NCBI GenBank assembly: GCA_965221465.1 | Contig: OZ244892.1 | Span: forward strand, 2,666,001-2,730,000 | Direction of reading: 5' to 3' | From: Azophilus sp965221465 | Lineage (GTDB): Bacteria; Pseudomonadota; Gammaproteobacteria; Pseudomonadales; Azotimanducaceae | DNA length: 64,000 bases | Shown: positions 28,455 to 36,817 of the stretch, in pieces | Numbering within the stretch: position 1 is the stretch's first letter | How the letters are laid out: each line of letters begins with the position of its first letter | Made by a program: the position numbers and the translations under genes | The notes under the pieces: generated by a model | What the model was told of the DNA's origin: nothing | Database searches by the model: none | Seen by the model: the letters and a program-made list of their open reading frames with translations, nothing else

Positions 28455-29120
28455 ATGGTCGAGCCCGTCCGTTTACCCGTCATTGAATACCCGGTGACGG
28501 ACGACCAACCGATGCCCGACAGCGACTATCAGGGGGATTTCTACCGATACGCCGTCAATGCCGTGCGGGCGCATTTCCTGCCGCGCTCGGAGGTCTACGT
28601 CACGGGGGACCTGTTCATCTATCTGGAGGAAGGAAATCCCAAGAATTGCATCGCGCCCGACATGTACGTGGTGATGAACGGCGGTCATCGCATGCGCGAC
28701 ACCTACAAGGTCTGGGAAGAGCCCGGCGGCATGCCCGATTTCGTGCTCGAAGTGGTATCCCCGAGCACCTGGCGCACCGACCTGGGCCCGAAGCGCGACC
28801 GCTACGCCGCGCTCGGCGTCGGCGAGTACTGGCTGCACGACCCGCACGCGAACTTCATGCAGCCGGCGCTGGCCGGCTACCGTCTTACCAGGGAAGTCTA
28901 CGAACCGATTCCCGGGGTCGAGTCGCCCGAAGGCAGCTTGACGATGCGCAGCGAAACGCTGGGGCTCGACCTTTGCCTGCGCGGCAAGGACCTGCGGTTT
29001 TTCGACCCGGTCAGCGGGAACTACCTGCCCAACCGAGTGGAGTTGCTGGCCGAAGCTCGCGCAGCCCAGACCCGCATCGCCGAGCTCGAACGCGAACTCG
29101 CAGCAAAGCAGCGCGGCTGA
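28455..29120 (+). CDS. Uma2-family PD-(D/E)XK endonuclease (DUF820)
   Basis: A 221-residue protein. The restriction-endonuclease-like core of the Uma2/DUF820 family is visible: IAPDMYVVMNGG, then PDFVLEVVSPSTWRTDLGPK, then RDRYAALGVGEYWLHDP, carrying the PD...E-x-V...K pattern. A C-terminal heptad-rich helix (NRVELLAEARAAQTRIAELE) is a likely coiled coil. These genes are abundant in cyanobacteria and scattered in other groups; their biological role is unknown. It stands alone. Confidence 0.87.
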   Translation: MVEPVRLPVIEYPVTDDQPMPDSDYQGDFYRYAVNAVRAHFLPRSEVYVTGDLFIYLEEGNPKNCIAPDMYVVMNGGHRMRDTYKVWEEPGGMPDFVLEVVSPSTWRTDLGPKRDRYAALGVGEYWLHDPHANFMQPALAGYRLTREVYEPIPGVESPEGSLTMRSETLGLDLCLRGKDLRFFDPVSGNYLPNRVELLAEARAAQTRIAELERELAAKQRG

Positions 29121-29207
29121 TGGGCGAGGGTCGGCAGGCAGCACCCCCGTCCAATGGAAACCCGGGGCTCGGCCGGAAGAGGTCAGGCCCGGCAACAGGA
29201 AGGGCTC

Positions 29208-29323
29208 GCCCGCATGGCTCACCCGTGTCCTGCTGCAGATGCCGATGCTCTCGCCCTGCGCGTTGTGCTTCAGCGACGAAACGTCGACGCCCTCGCGACG
29301 AATGTCGGTGGTGGATTTGGGTC
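29208..29323 (+). repeat. Family A palindromic element, 115-bp form
   Basis: Same layout as the copy inside thiO: GCCCGCATGGCTCACCCGTG at the left, GATGCTCTCGCCCTGCGCG in the middle, CGACGAAACGTCGACGCCCT to the right, with a decayed right end (GTGGATTTGGGTC). The open frame reads AHPCPAADADALALRVVLQ then RRNVDALATNVGGGFG. Confidence 0.8.
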
Positions 29324-29987
29324 AGGTGTTCAGAATGTAGCGGCGGGTTTCATTCGCCTGGCCGAATAGCTTTTTCAGGCCGAACTTGACGAGCCCGGTA
29401 AAGACCGCCAGTTTCGGTGTCAGTTCCTGGATATCGAAGTCGTGCATCAACTGCTTGGGATCGGCCGACTTCACCAAGTTCGCCAGGCCGTTGAAGTAGG
29501 GGCGGGTGAGTGGGTTCCATTCAATCACTTCCAGCACCATGCTCTTGTCGGGACTTTCAATGTAGGACATGCGGGCCAGACCGTCGATGCCGGCGTCAAT
29601 GACCGGTTGCCAGCCATTGTTCAGGGCCCACTTGTAAGCTTCGGCAAAGTTTTCCACCAGTACCGCGTAGTGATTGACGCCGTAGTCGCCGCGGTCGATG
29701 AACTCCTTGTAGAGGCCTGGGGTGTCGCCGATCAGTTCGATCAACTCCAGTTGCATGTCATCCACGTAGGCGAAGGCCAGGTTGACTTTGGTGGTCTGCG
29801 CCTTTTCGCCGCGGTAGTAGGCATTGTTCAAGGGCGTGGCCTTGCGGGTGACCATGAAGGGGCCCACCTGGTACTCGTCGTTCCAGGCCGCGATCGCCCG
29901 GTCGATGTCGTCCACCACGTAGGCGATCTGCCTGGCCGGGCCAAAGATGGCGGGAATCTGTGGAATGTTGTCGAAGTCGCTCTTCAT
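29322..29987 (-). CDS. VOC-family (glyoxalase/dioxygenase fold) protein
   Basis: A 221-residue protein with an N-terminal vicinal-oxygen-chelate module: ARQIAYVVDDIDRAIAAWND, then FAYVDDMQLELIELIGDTPG, with metal-ligand candidates in GVNHYAVLVENFAEA and MVLEVIEWNPLTRPYFN. The C-terminal 60 residues are helical and unassigned. VOC proteins span isomerases, lyases and ring-cleaving dioxygenases, so the reaction is not assigned. It sits among acyl-CoA genes. The C-terminus abuts a family A repeat, with a one-to-two-base overlap. Confidence 0.82.
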   Translation of the reverse strand: MKSDFDNIPQIPAIFGPARQIAYVVDDIDRAIAAWNDEYQVGPFMVTRKATPLNNAYYRGEKAQTTKVNLAFAYVDDMQLELIELIGDTPGLYKEFIDRGDYGVNHYAVLVENFAEAYKWALNNGWQPVIDAGIDGLARMSYIESPDKSMVLEVIEWNPLTRPYFNGLANLVKSADPKQLMHDFDIQELTPKLAVFTGLVKFGLKKLFGQANETRRYILNT

Positions 29988-30320
29988 GATGTGACTTCTC
30001 CGGTGTTCAGCCAGCAGTATACGCCGTCAGGTTATGCTCTTGGCGATGTCCCGCGTGCAGCCGAATTTCGCGTTCTGGCCAAAGTCAGAGACGATCTTGT
30101 CCAGTCGCGCTTCGTGGGCGCAGTCCAGCGCCGAGCCCCCCTGCCAGCGCCGGGAGACCACCGGAAGGCTGTCGGTGCGCGGCCAGATCGTCAGGTAGGA
30201 GCGCGGCCGATGCACTCGCCCTGCGCGTTGTGCTTCAGCGACGAAACGTCGACGCCCTCGCGGCGAAAGTCGGTAAGCCATGCGGGCCAGTTCAGCCAAG
30301 CATCCGCACGGGAGTTTGGG
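29988..30320. other. Intergenic region with a partial family A element
   Basis: A 333-bp gap. The right part (30205-30288) is a family A copy lacking its left end. The left part contains a short minus-strand open stretch (LDKIVSDFGQNAKFGCTRD) with no start, family or ribosome-binding site that I can support; it may be the tail of a lost gene. Confidence 0.5.
30205..30288 (+). repeat. Family A palindromic element, left end truncated
   Basis: Contains GATGCACTCGCCCTGCGCG, CAGCGACGAAACGTCGACGC and the right end AAGTCGGTAAGCCATGCGGG. The frame is open: ADALALRVVLQRRNVDALAA then KVGKPCG. Confidence 0.75.
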
Positions 30321-31181
30321 TCATTCGAAACCGATATACCCGCCGCGAATAGCCGGCTGGCCGTCGCCGTTCAGCAGTTCGTAGAAAACCCCGCCGTCGG
30401 CCCTGCCGGTGACCTCGAGCGACAGCGTGGACGGCATCGGCACCATCGCCGCGAACCGGCCGCCGAGGCGGCGCACCCGCGTCGGGTCGCCACCGAGACA
30501 TTCATCGACCAGCTTGCTGACCGCCATGGCCATGGTCGCGGTACCGTGCAGGATGATGTCGGGCAAGCCGGCGGCCAGCGCAAACGCCCGGTCGGTATGG
30601 ATCGGGTTCCAGATGCGCGCACATTCCGTGTAGACGTGTGCCGCATTAGCGGGCACATCGAGCCGCCAGGCCGCGCCCGCCCCGGAATTCGCCTCGGCAA
30701 GCGGTGGCGGCGGGGCATCGTCTACCCTTGGTTCGCCCTCGATCTCGACACCGCGGTAGATGCCGATGTTGAACGAGCGAGCCACCCGTTCGCCGCTTGC
30801 CTCGTCCACCGTATCCAGACGGGTGGTGTGCACGGCGCCAGGCGCCTTCGCTTCGAGACCGACCACGGTGGCGCGGGTAGCCAGGCGCATCCCCGCATGA
30901 ATCGGCCGGTAGAGACGGACATCATGGGCCGCGTGCACGCCCCGGGCGCCTTCATCCAAAGTAACCGACTCGTAGCCGGGAAGCCGGCCGGCCGCCAGAA
31001 CCACCGGCCACTCCAGGCAGACCGGGAACAGCGGATGAGCCACCACCGTCTGCGCCTCGGTATCCAGGTAACGCGGGTTCAGGTCGCCGATACCCGCCGC
31101 GTAGGCCATCAGCCAGCGGGCATCCACGTCATGGAAGATGGGGTCGGTGGATTTCCCGACCATTCTTGCGTTCAAGGGCAT
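30321..31181 (-). CDS. MaoC-like dehydratase/hydratase with two hot-dog domains
   Basis: A 286-residue protein. The N-terminal hot-dog domain has HPLFPVCLEWPVVLA and VHAAHDVRLYRPIHAGMRLA. The C-terminal MaoC domain has the hydratase-2-like signature ARIWNPIHTDRAFALAAGLP followed by DIILHGTATMAMAVSKL, with the catalytic histidine in NPIH. This layout is seen in (R)-specific enoyl-CoA hydratases and related dehydratases. Start ATG 31181 (MPLNARMVGKSTDP) is chosen over upstream starts because family members begin near here. Likely acts on a CoA thioester with the neighbouring crotonase and ligase. Confidence 0.85.
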   Translation of the reverse strand: MPLNARMVGKSTDPIFHDVDARWLMAYAAGIGDLNPRYLDTEAQTVVAHPLFPVCLEWPVVLAAGRLPGYESVTLDEGARGVHAAHDVRLYRPIHAGMRLATRATVVGLEAKAPGAVHTTRLDTVDEASGERVARSFNIGIYRGVEIEGEPRVDDAPPPPLAEANSGAGAAWRLDVPANAAHVYTECARIWNPIHTDRAFALAAGLPDIILHGTATMAMAVSKLVDECLGGDPTRVRRLGGRFAAMVPMPSTLSLEVTGRADGGVFYELLNGDGQPAIRGGYIGFE

Positions 31182-31382
31182 GAGCGTTCTCTTAGTAGAA
31201 TAATCCTGCGACGGGTAATCACTCCACCCGAATTGGCGCCGATTTGAATACAGCTTAACCTGCGCCATTGCTACGCGCAGTCCCATGACTGTTCGCGCGC
31301 ACGCAGCAGTACTCTAAGCCTCTCGGACGAATGCCCCGCCATGCTTCCCAAGATGCATCGCTTGCAGCAAAATCGGGACCCG

Positions 31383-31604
31383 ATGTCACTCCAATATTAC
31401 GAAGCTGCCTTTTCCCAGTTGAACCTGCACATGGAGGGGACACACGCCAGCCCTCACAAAGTCGCCATGCTGCTGGCGGTGATGGATTTGATCGAGGAAC
31501 GATTTCGCCTGACGGAAGCCGTACGTTCGGACCTGGCGTCCGAACGACTTGTCCAATCATCGCCAATTCGTACATGTCCCCGTGTCCCGGGTTTCTACGG
31601 GTGA
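31383..31604 (+). pseudogene. Remnant of an HNH-type restriction endonuclease N-terminus
   Basis: A 73-residue frame beginning SLQYYEAAFSQLNLHMEGTH followed by ASPHKVAMLLAVMDLIEE. That block strongly resembles the opening of a family of putative HNH restriction endonucleases (typically ...APHKPxLLLAVLDLI). After about 45 residues the similarity stops and the frame closes, so the nuclease domain is missing. Base composition is lower in GC than the flanking genes, which suggests a decayed imported gene. Confidence 0.5.
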
Positions 31605-31650
31605 CTGAATCCGGGTGTCTTGAATTGCCGGCCTTGGTTGGTTTTCGCTA

Positions 31651-31854
31651 ATGCCCGAGAACAAGCACGTGTACGAATCCAGCGGGCCTGATGACTTCAC
31701 CGTGAGGGACGTCGTCGCCTCATACGAACTCGCCGCCAAGAGACTCGTTCCCCGCTACGAGAAGCTGACCTTCGAAAACGTATTCGAGGGATTGATAATC
31801 CAGCAATCGGTGCTGAAGCGCGATCAGCAACTGGCTGAATGGTCGCCATGCTGA
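31651..31854 (+). CDS. Small hypothetical protein, possibly a fragment
   Basis: A 67-residue frame (SSGPDDFTVRDVVASYELAA, then FENVFEGLIIQQSVLKRDQQ) that I do not recognise. It follows the HNH remnant by 46 bp and shares its lower GC. It looks like the end or middle of a larger gene, since it stops abruptly after a helix. Could be part of the same lost restriction or defence locus. Confidence 0.35.
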   Translation: MPENKHVYESSGPDDFTVRDVVASYELAAKRLVPRYEKLTFENVFEGLIIQQSVLKRDQQLAEWSPC

Positions 31855-32107
31855 CTCCAATGGCCGTATCGTAGTGCCTCACGCCCTGCAACTGCGCTTG
31901 CGGTTGTTTCCCCTCTAACCCGCTTAGCCTTGCTGTTCCTATGCCGGCGAGGGCAGCAGGGAACTGGCGTTGAAGCCGGATTGCCACTGACCGCGACGGT
32001 CCGTTGCTTCTCCATCGCTCCTCAATTAGTCTGCGCCCGTTGTCCGGCAGTCGCTAACTGGGGGCGGTGGCTCCCGCTCTCCACCGCACTCCGCAAGAGA
32101 AACACCC

Positions 32108-33613
32108 ATGCACGCCGACGATGATTTTGCCCGGCTGGCCGCCGAGGGATACAACCGGGTTCCTGTCGTGTTCGAAACGCTTGCCGACCTCGACACTCCC
32201 TTGTCCGTCTACCTGAGAATCGCCAGGGGGCCACACTCCTACCTGCTGGAATCCGCCCAGGGAGGCGAGCAGTGGGGGCGCTACTCGATCATCGGGCTGC
32301 CCTGCCGGACCGTGCTCAAGGTGACGGATCGGCGGGTCACCGTGACGACCGACGGCGATGTCCGCGAAGACCTGGAAGTGGAAGACCCGCTGGCCTTCAT
32401 CGAGGCATTCCAGGCCCGCTACCGGGTGGCGCCTCACCCGGAACTCCCCCGATTCTACGGCGGCCTGGTGGGATACTTCGGCTACGACTGCGTCCGCTAC
32501 GTCGAGAAGCGGCTGCAGCACAGCACGCCGCCCGATCCGCTGGGCACCCCGGACGCGGTGCTCATGGTTTCCGAAGAAGTCATCGTCTTCGACCGTCTCA
32601 AGGGCCGAATGCAGTTGATCGACCTCGTGGACCCCGCTGAACCCGGCATTCGTGCGAAAACCGAAGCACGATTGCGGGAGCGGGCCCGAGCCCTGGCGGT
32701 TTCCGCGGCGCCGGCCGGCACGACCGTTACCCGTGCACCGGAAGGCACGAAGAACCCGCTGGTCGAGAGCCATTTCGTCTCGGAGTTCGGCGAAGAGGCG
32801 TTCAAGGCCGCCGTGGACCGAATTCGGGAATACACCCGGGCGGGCGATGTCATGCAGGTGGTGCTGGCGCAGCGGATGTCGATTCCCTTCGCCGCCGAGC
32901 CGGTAGACCTGTACCGGGCTCTGCGCAGCCTGAACCCCTCTCCCTACATGTACTTCATGGATCTCGGCGATTTCAAGATCGTCAGCTCGTCGCCCGAGAT
33001 TCTGGCGCGCCTGGAAAACGGCATCGCCTTCAATCGGCCACTGGCGGGCACGCGCCGACGGGGCCACACGCCGGAGGAAGACGCGGCCATGGAGCGGGAA
33101 CTGCTCGCCGACCCGAAAGAGATCGCAGAGCACCTGATGCTCATCGACCTCGGCCGCAACGACATCGGCCGTGTATGCGAGACCGGCTCGGTAAAGGTCA
33201 CCGAGCAGTTCGCCATCGAGCGCTACTCCCACGTCATGCACATCGCAAGCCACGTGGTGGGCAAGCTGCGGCCCGACAAGACCGCCATGGACCTGCTGCG
33301 GGCCAGCCTGCCCGTGGGAACCCTCTCCGGTGCGCCCAAGATTCGCGCCATGGAGATCATCGACGAACTCGAGCCGGTCAAGCGCGGCGTGTACGGGGGC
33401 GCCGTGGGCTACCTGGCCTGGAACGGCAACATGGATACCGCCATCGCCATCCGCACGGCCGTGGTCAAGGACGGCAAGCTCTACGTCGAAGCGGGGGGCG
33501 GCATCGTTGCCGACTCCATCCCCCGGCTCGAGTGGAAGGAAAGCATGAACAAGGGCCGGGCCATCTTCCGCGCTGCCGCCATTGCAGCATCCGGGTTCGC
33601 CACGCTGGAGTAG
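32108..33613 (+). CDS. trpE: Anthranilate synthase component I TrpE
   Basis: Converts chorismate to anthranilate with ammonia from TrpG, the first step of tryptophan synthesis. It has 501 residues. The feedback-binding motif is present in SYLLESAQGG, and the catalytic C-terminal domain has ERYSHVMHIASHVVGKL, LPVGTLSGAPKIRAMEIIDE and GAVGYLAWNGNMDTAI. trpG follows after 5 bp. No Trp-rich leader peptide is evident in the 253 bp upstream, so attenuation by that route is not supported. Confidence 0.97.
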   Translation: MHADDDFARLAAEGYNRVPVVFETLADLDTPLSVYLRIARGPHSYLLESAQGGEQWGRYSIIGLPCRTVLKVTDRRVTVTTDGDVREDLEVEDPLAFIEAFQARYRVAPHPELPRFYGGLVGYFGYDCVRYVEKRLQHSTPPDPLGTPDAVLMVSEEVIVFDRLKGRMQLIDLVDPAEPGIRAKTEARLRERARALAVSAAPAGTTVTRAPEGTKNPLVESHFVSEFGEEAFKAAVDRIREYTRAGDVMQVVLAQRMSIPFAAEPVDLYRALRSLNPSPYMYFMDLGDFKIVSSSPEILARLENGIAFNRPLAGTRRRGHTPEEDAAMERELLADPKEIAEHLMLIDLGRNDIGRVCETGSVKVTEQFAIERYSHVMHIASHVVGKLRPDKTAMDLLRASLPVGTLSGAPKIRAMEIIDELEPVKRGVYGGAVGYLAWNGNMDTAIAIRTAVVKDGKLYVEAGGGIVADSIPRLEWKESMNKGRAIFRAAAIAASGFATLE

Positions 33614-33618
33614 ACGCC

Positions 33619-34200
33619 ATGCTGCTCATGATCGACAACTACGATTCCTTTACCTACAACGTCGTGCAGTACCTGGGTGAACTGGGCGCCGAGGTGGTGG
33701 TTCACCGCAACGACGAGATCACCCTGGAACAGATCGAGGCGCTGCAGCCGGAGCGCATCGTCGTCTCGCCGGGGCCCTGCACCCCCGACGACGCCGGCAT
33801 CTCCATCGATGCGGTCAGGCGGTTCGGCCCGACGACGCCGCTGCTGGGCATCTGCCTCGGGCATCAGAGCATCGGGCAGGCGTTCGGCGGCGATGTGGTG
33901 CGGGCCCGGGAAGTGATGCACGGCAAGACCTCCATGATTCACCACAGGGGCGAGCGTGTGTTCTCTCGGCTGCCCGAGCCGTTCGAGGCCACCCGTTATC
34001 ACTCGCTGATCGTCGCAAAGGAATCGCTGCCGGACTGCCTGGAAGTCACGGCGTGGACGGAACGCGACGGCGAATTCGACGAGATCATGGGTGTGCGCCA
34101 TCGCGAATATCCCATCGAAGGGGTACAGTTCCACCCGGAATCGCTATTCACGAAGGTGGGGCACGATCTCTTGCGCAACTTCCTGGAGGGGGCCGCATGA
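33619..34200 (+). CDS. trpG: Anthranilate synthase component II TrpG (glutamine amidotransferase)
   Basis: A 193-residue class I amidotransferase that feeds ammonia to TrpE. The catalytic cysteine lies in LLGICLGHQSIGQAFGG and the His-Glu pair in GVQFHPESL. It starts MLLMIDNYDSFTYNVVQYLG, the family hallmark. In many bacteria the same subunit also serves PabB in folate synthesis. It is 5 bp from trpE; trpD follows only after a 288-bp gap containing a family C repeat. Confidence 0.96.
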   Translation: MLLMIDNYDSFTYNVVQYLGELGAEVVVHRNDEITLEQIEALQPERIVVSPGPCTPDDAGISIDAVRRFGPTTPLLGICLGHQSIGQAFGGDVVRAREVMHGKTSMIHHRGERVFSRLPEPFEATRYHSLIVAKESLPDCLEVTAWTERDGEFDEIMGVRHREYPIEGVQFHPESLFTKVGHDLLRNFLEGAA

Positions 34201-34235
34201 ACGCCAATCCGGGCAACGCCGGTTTCTGGCGCTCC

Positions 34236-34462
34236 CGCTTTCATGGAACACTTTTCCAAGCAATTGATTTTATTGAATTCGTGAACCAACGAATCCTCAC
34301 CTTGGATCCGGCACCGAGAACCGGTATGCGGTACGTGCATGCGACGCACCAGGCGGCGGCGCTTACCGCTACGATAGGCGCAAGCGTGAGCCCTAACAGC
34401 GCCGGATACGCGCACCGCACACCGGTTCTCTCTCAGCGTGACTTTGTTGCTTTCTCGTCCGC
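34236..34462 (+). repeat. Family C structured repeat, complete copy inside the trp operon
   Basis: Fills the trpG-trpD gap. The left end is CGCTTTCATGGAACACTTTT, followed by TTTATTGAATTCGTG. The two inverted arms lie at 34316-34340 (GAGAACCGGTATGCGGTACG) and 34403-34430 (complement, ACCGCACACCGGTTCTC). The right end reads TTTGTTGCTTTCTCGTCC. Because it lies between two co-directional trp genes it should be transcribed and could form a long stem-loop in the mRNA. Confidence 0.85.
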
Positions 34463-34488
34463 GGGCCAGCGCGCAGGGGGCACAGGCC

Positions 34489-35511
34489 ATGCGCATTGAA
34501 GATGCTTTGAGCCGGCTTTTCGACGGCGGCAGCCTCGATCAGGCAGAGACGGGGGCGGTGTTCCGCCAGGTGATGTCCGGCGAGGCGACGCCGGCACAGA
34601 TCGGCGGCCTGCTCGCGGCATTGCGCGTCAAGGGCGAAACCGCCGAAGAGGTGGCCGGGGCTGCCCAGACGATGCGTGAATTCGCCACGCGGGTGGACGT
34701 GGACGTACCCAACCTGATCGATACCTGCGGCACCGGCGGCAGCGGCGTCAAGCTCTTCAACATCTCCACGGCAGCTGCCTTCACCGCCGCGGCGGCCGGG
34801 GCTCACGTCGCCAAGCACGGCAACCGCAAGATGACGAGTTTCAGCGGCAGTGCCGACGTGCTCGAAGCGGCCGGCGCCAATATCGGCCTGACCCCAGCCC
34901 AGGTGGCGCACTGCATCACCGAAATCGGGGTGGGATTCATGTTCGCCCAGGCCCACCACGGGGCCATCCGGCACGCCGCCCCGGTGCGCCGGGAACTGGG
35001 CGCGGCAACACTCATGAACGTGCTGGGGCCCTTGACCAATCCCGCGGGCGCCAGGCGGCAGGTGCTGGGCGTGTTCAGCGCCAACTGGCAGCGCACCCTG
35101 GCCGAAGTGGCGAAACTGCTCGGCAGCGAGCACGTACTGGTGGTGCACAGCCGCGGGCTCGACGAGATTGCGCCCCAAGGCCCCACCCGGGTTTGCGAAC
35201 TGAAGGCGGGCACAATCGACGAATACGAGATCGCGCCGGACGATTTCGGCATTTCCGGCCACAGTACCGACGGCCTGCGCGCCGATTCGGTCGAGGCCAG
35301 TCTCGGCCTCTTCAAGGATTCGCTCACCCGGCCGGACTCCGCGGCGGCAGACGTGGTTGCCCTCAATGCCGGCGCGGGAATCTATGTGGCGGGTCTCGCG
35401 ACCAGCTTCGCCAACGGCGTTACCATGGCGCAGGATGCCATCGCATCCGGCCTCGCCAAGGAACGCCTGGACGAGTTCGTTCGCATTACCAGCCTGATGG
35501 GCGAGCCATGA
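34489..35511 (+). CDS. trpD: Anthranilate phosphoribosyltransferase TrpD
   Basis: Joins anthranilate to PRPP. It has 340 residues. The PRPP loop is IDTCGTGGSGVKLFNIS, with the anthranilate-site motif KHGNRKMTSFSGSADVLE and the metal-binding aspartate-glutamate region GLDEIAPQGPT. ATG 34489 (MRIEDALSRLFDGG) is the family start, with GGGGG 8 bases upstream; an earlier in-frame start lies in the repeat. trpC follows after 226 bp holding another repeat. Confidence 0.96.
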   Translation: MRIEDALSRLFDGGSLDQAETGAVFRQVMSGEATPAQIGGLLAALRVKGETAEEVAGAAQTMREFATRVDVDVPNLIDTCGTGGSGVKLFNISTAAAFTAAAAGAHVAKHGNRKMTSFSGSADVLEAAGANIGLTPAQVAHCITEIGVGFMFAQAHHGAIRHAAPVRRELGAATLMNVLGPLTNPAGARRQVLGVFSANWQRTLAEVAKLLGSEHVLVVHSRGLDEIAPQGPTRVCELKAGTIDEYEIAPDDFGISGHSTDGLRADSVEASLGLFKDSLTRPDSAAADVVALNAGAGIYVAGLATSFANGVTMAQDAIASGLAKERLDEFVRITSLMGEP

Positions 35512-35540
35512 GTCACGAGCGGCAACACGCCGGACCGAGC

Positions 35541-35645
35541 GCCCGCACGTCCAACCGACTGCCTGCTGCGGCCTTGGCCCGCAGATTTCACCGACTGTCG
35601 TCGCGAGTGTGCCGAGGCGCCCTCGCGACGACAGTCGGTGAGCGT
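35541..35645 (+). repeat. Family A palindromic element between trpD and trpC
   Basis: The inner arms are a near-perfect inverted repeat, TTCACCGACTGTCGTCGCGAG facing CTCGCGACGACAGTCGGTGA in two 20-base halves (35587-35641). A degraded left outer part (GCCCGCACGTCCAACCGACT) precedes it. The frame is open and encodes ARTSNRLPAAALARRFHRLS followed by SRVCRGALATTVGERCD, a diverged version of the family peptide. Confidence 0.75.
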
Positions 35646-35737
35646 TGCGACTCGATTCGCGGTTCACGTTTACGGACGGGTCGAGCTTGCACCCGGGCGC
35701 TCTTGTCTTGTCGGGCAGGCGTATCCCCGCATTAGCC

Positions 35738-36526
35738 ATGGCCACCGTGCTGGATGAAATCCTGGCGCACAAGCGCAAGGAGGTCGAGGCCCGCAAGGGC
35801 GCTCTGCCGTTGGCCGCCTTGCGCGAGAGCGCCGAGCAGCTGCCTCCTCCCCGCGGTTTTCGCGATGCGCTCCTGCGAAAAACCGCGGCCGGCGAGGCCG
35901 CCGTGATTGCGGAAATCAAGAAGGCTTCGCCCAGCAAGGGCGTCATACGCGCCGAATTCGACCCACCCGCCATCGCGCAGGGCTACGAAGCGGCGGGGGC
36001 CGCCTGCCTGTCCGTGCTGACCGACACGAAGTACTTCCAGGGCGCCGATGCGCACTTGCAAGCCGCACGAAGCGCCGTATCGCTGCCGGTGCTGCGCAAG
36101 GAATTCATCCTCGACCCGTATCAGGTCTACGAGGCGCGGTCGCTCGGCGCCGACTGCGTGCTGCTGATCGTGAGCGCCCTGGAATTCGAGGAACTGAAGT
36201 CGCTGGCCGAACTGGCCGAAAGCCTCGGGCTCGATGTGTTGATCGAAGTACACGACCGCGAGGAACTGGAAGCTGCGCTATCTCTGCAACCGGGGCTCGT
36301 CGGCATCAACAACCGCAACCTGAAAACCTTCGAAACCAGCCTGGCGACGACCTTCGAGTTGCTCGATGCCGTCCCCGAGGGCGTGACGGTGGTCACGGAA
36401 AGCGGCATTCACCGGAAAAGGGACGTACGGGCCATGCTCGATCGGGGCGTGTACGCCTTTCTGGTCGGCGAGGCATTCATGCGCGCACCGGACCCGGGAG
36501 CGGCCTTGCGCGAGTTGTTTTCCTGA
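35738..36526 (+). CDS. trpC: Indole-3-glycerol phosphate synthase TrpC
   Basis: Cyclises CdRP to indole-3-glycerol phosphate. A stand-alone TIM barrel of 262 residues, not fused to TrpF. Motifs: VIAEIKKASPSKGVIRAEF with the catalytic lysine, LRKEFILDPYQVYEARSLGA, LVGINNRNLKTFE and VVTESGIH. ATG 35738 (MATVLDEILAHKRKEVEAR) is the conserved start; upstream in-frame codons translate repeat sequence. It closes the trpEGDC group; trpF, trpB and trpA are not in the window. Confidence 0.96.
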   Translation: MATVLDEILAHKRKEVEARKGALPLAALRESAEQLPPPRGFRDALLRKTAAGEAAVIAEIKKASPSKGVIRAEFDPPAIAQGYEAAGAACLSVLTDTKYFQGADAHLQAARSAVSLPVLRKEFILDPYQVYEARSLGADCVLLIVSALEFEELKSLAELAESLGLDVLIEVHDREELEAALSLQPGLVGINNRNLKTFETSLATTFELLDAVPEGVTVVTESGIHRKRDVRAMLDRGVYAFLVGEAFMRAPDPGAALRELFS

Positions 36527-36574
36527 GGCCTGCTCGAGTCGTCGGCGACTCGTTTTTCCCGCAGCAGCCGTTCC

Positions 36575-36720
36575 AGTTTTCATGGAACAAGCTACCCAAA
36601 TGACTGATTTTATTGAATTAATCATCATGAGGGACCCTTGCTTCGATCCGGCTCCGAGAACCGGTATGCGGTACGTGCATACGACTCGCCGAATGGCGCG
36701 CCGGGTTCGGAACGCGCAAA
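36575..36720 (+). repeat. Family C structured repeat, right end missing
   Basis: Lies between convergent trpC and coq7. It carries the left end TTTTCATGGAACAAGCTACC, TGATTTTATTGAATTAATC, and the left arm GAGAACCGGTATGCGGTACG with its small hairpin TATGCGGTACGTGCATA. The complementary right arm is absent. Confidence 0.75.
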
Positions 36721-36817
36721 AGAAAAACACGCTGCGCTTGCGCGAGTGCAGCGGCGCTTGCAGCACGAAGTCGGTGAGATACCCGGGCCACTCTGACCGC
36801 GGCTCGACCGCGGGCGT

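Noticed and set aside
30027..30299. 90-codon minus-strand frame in the VOC-MaoC gap
   Set aside because: Half of it is antisense to a family A element, and the rest has no recognisable domain or start signal.
31855..32107. trp leader peptide and attenuator before trpE
   Set aside because: No short frame with tandem Trp codons and no clear terminator stem with a T-run could be found.
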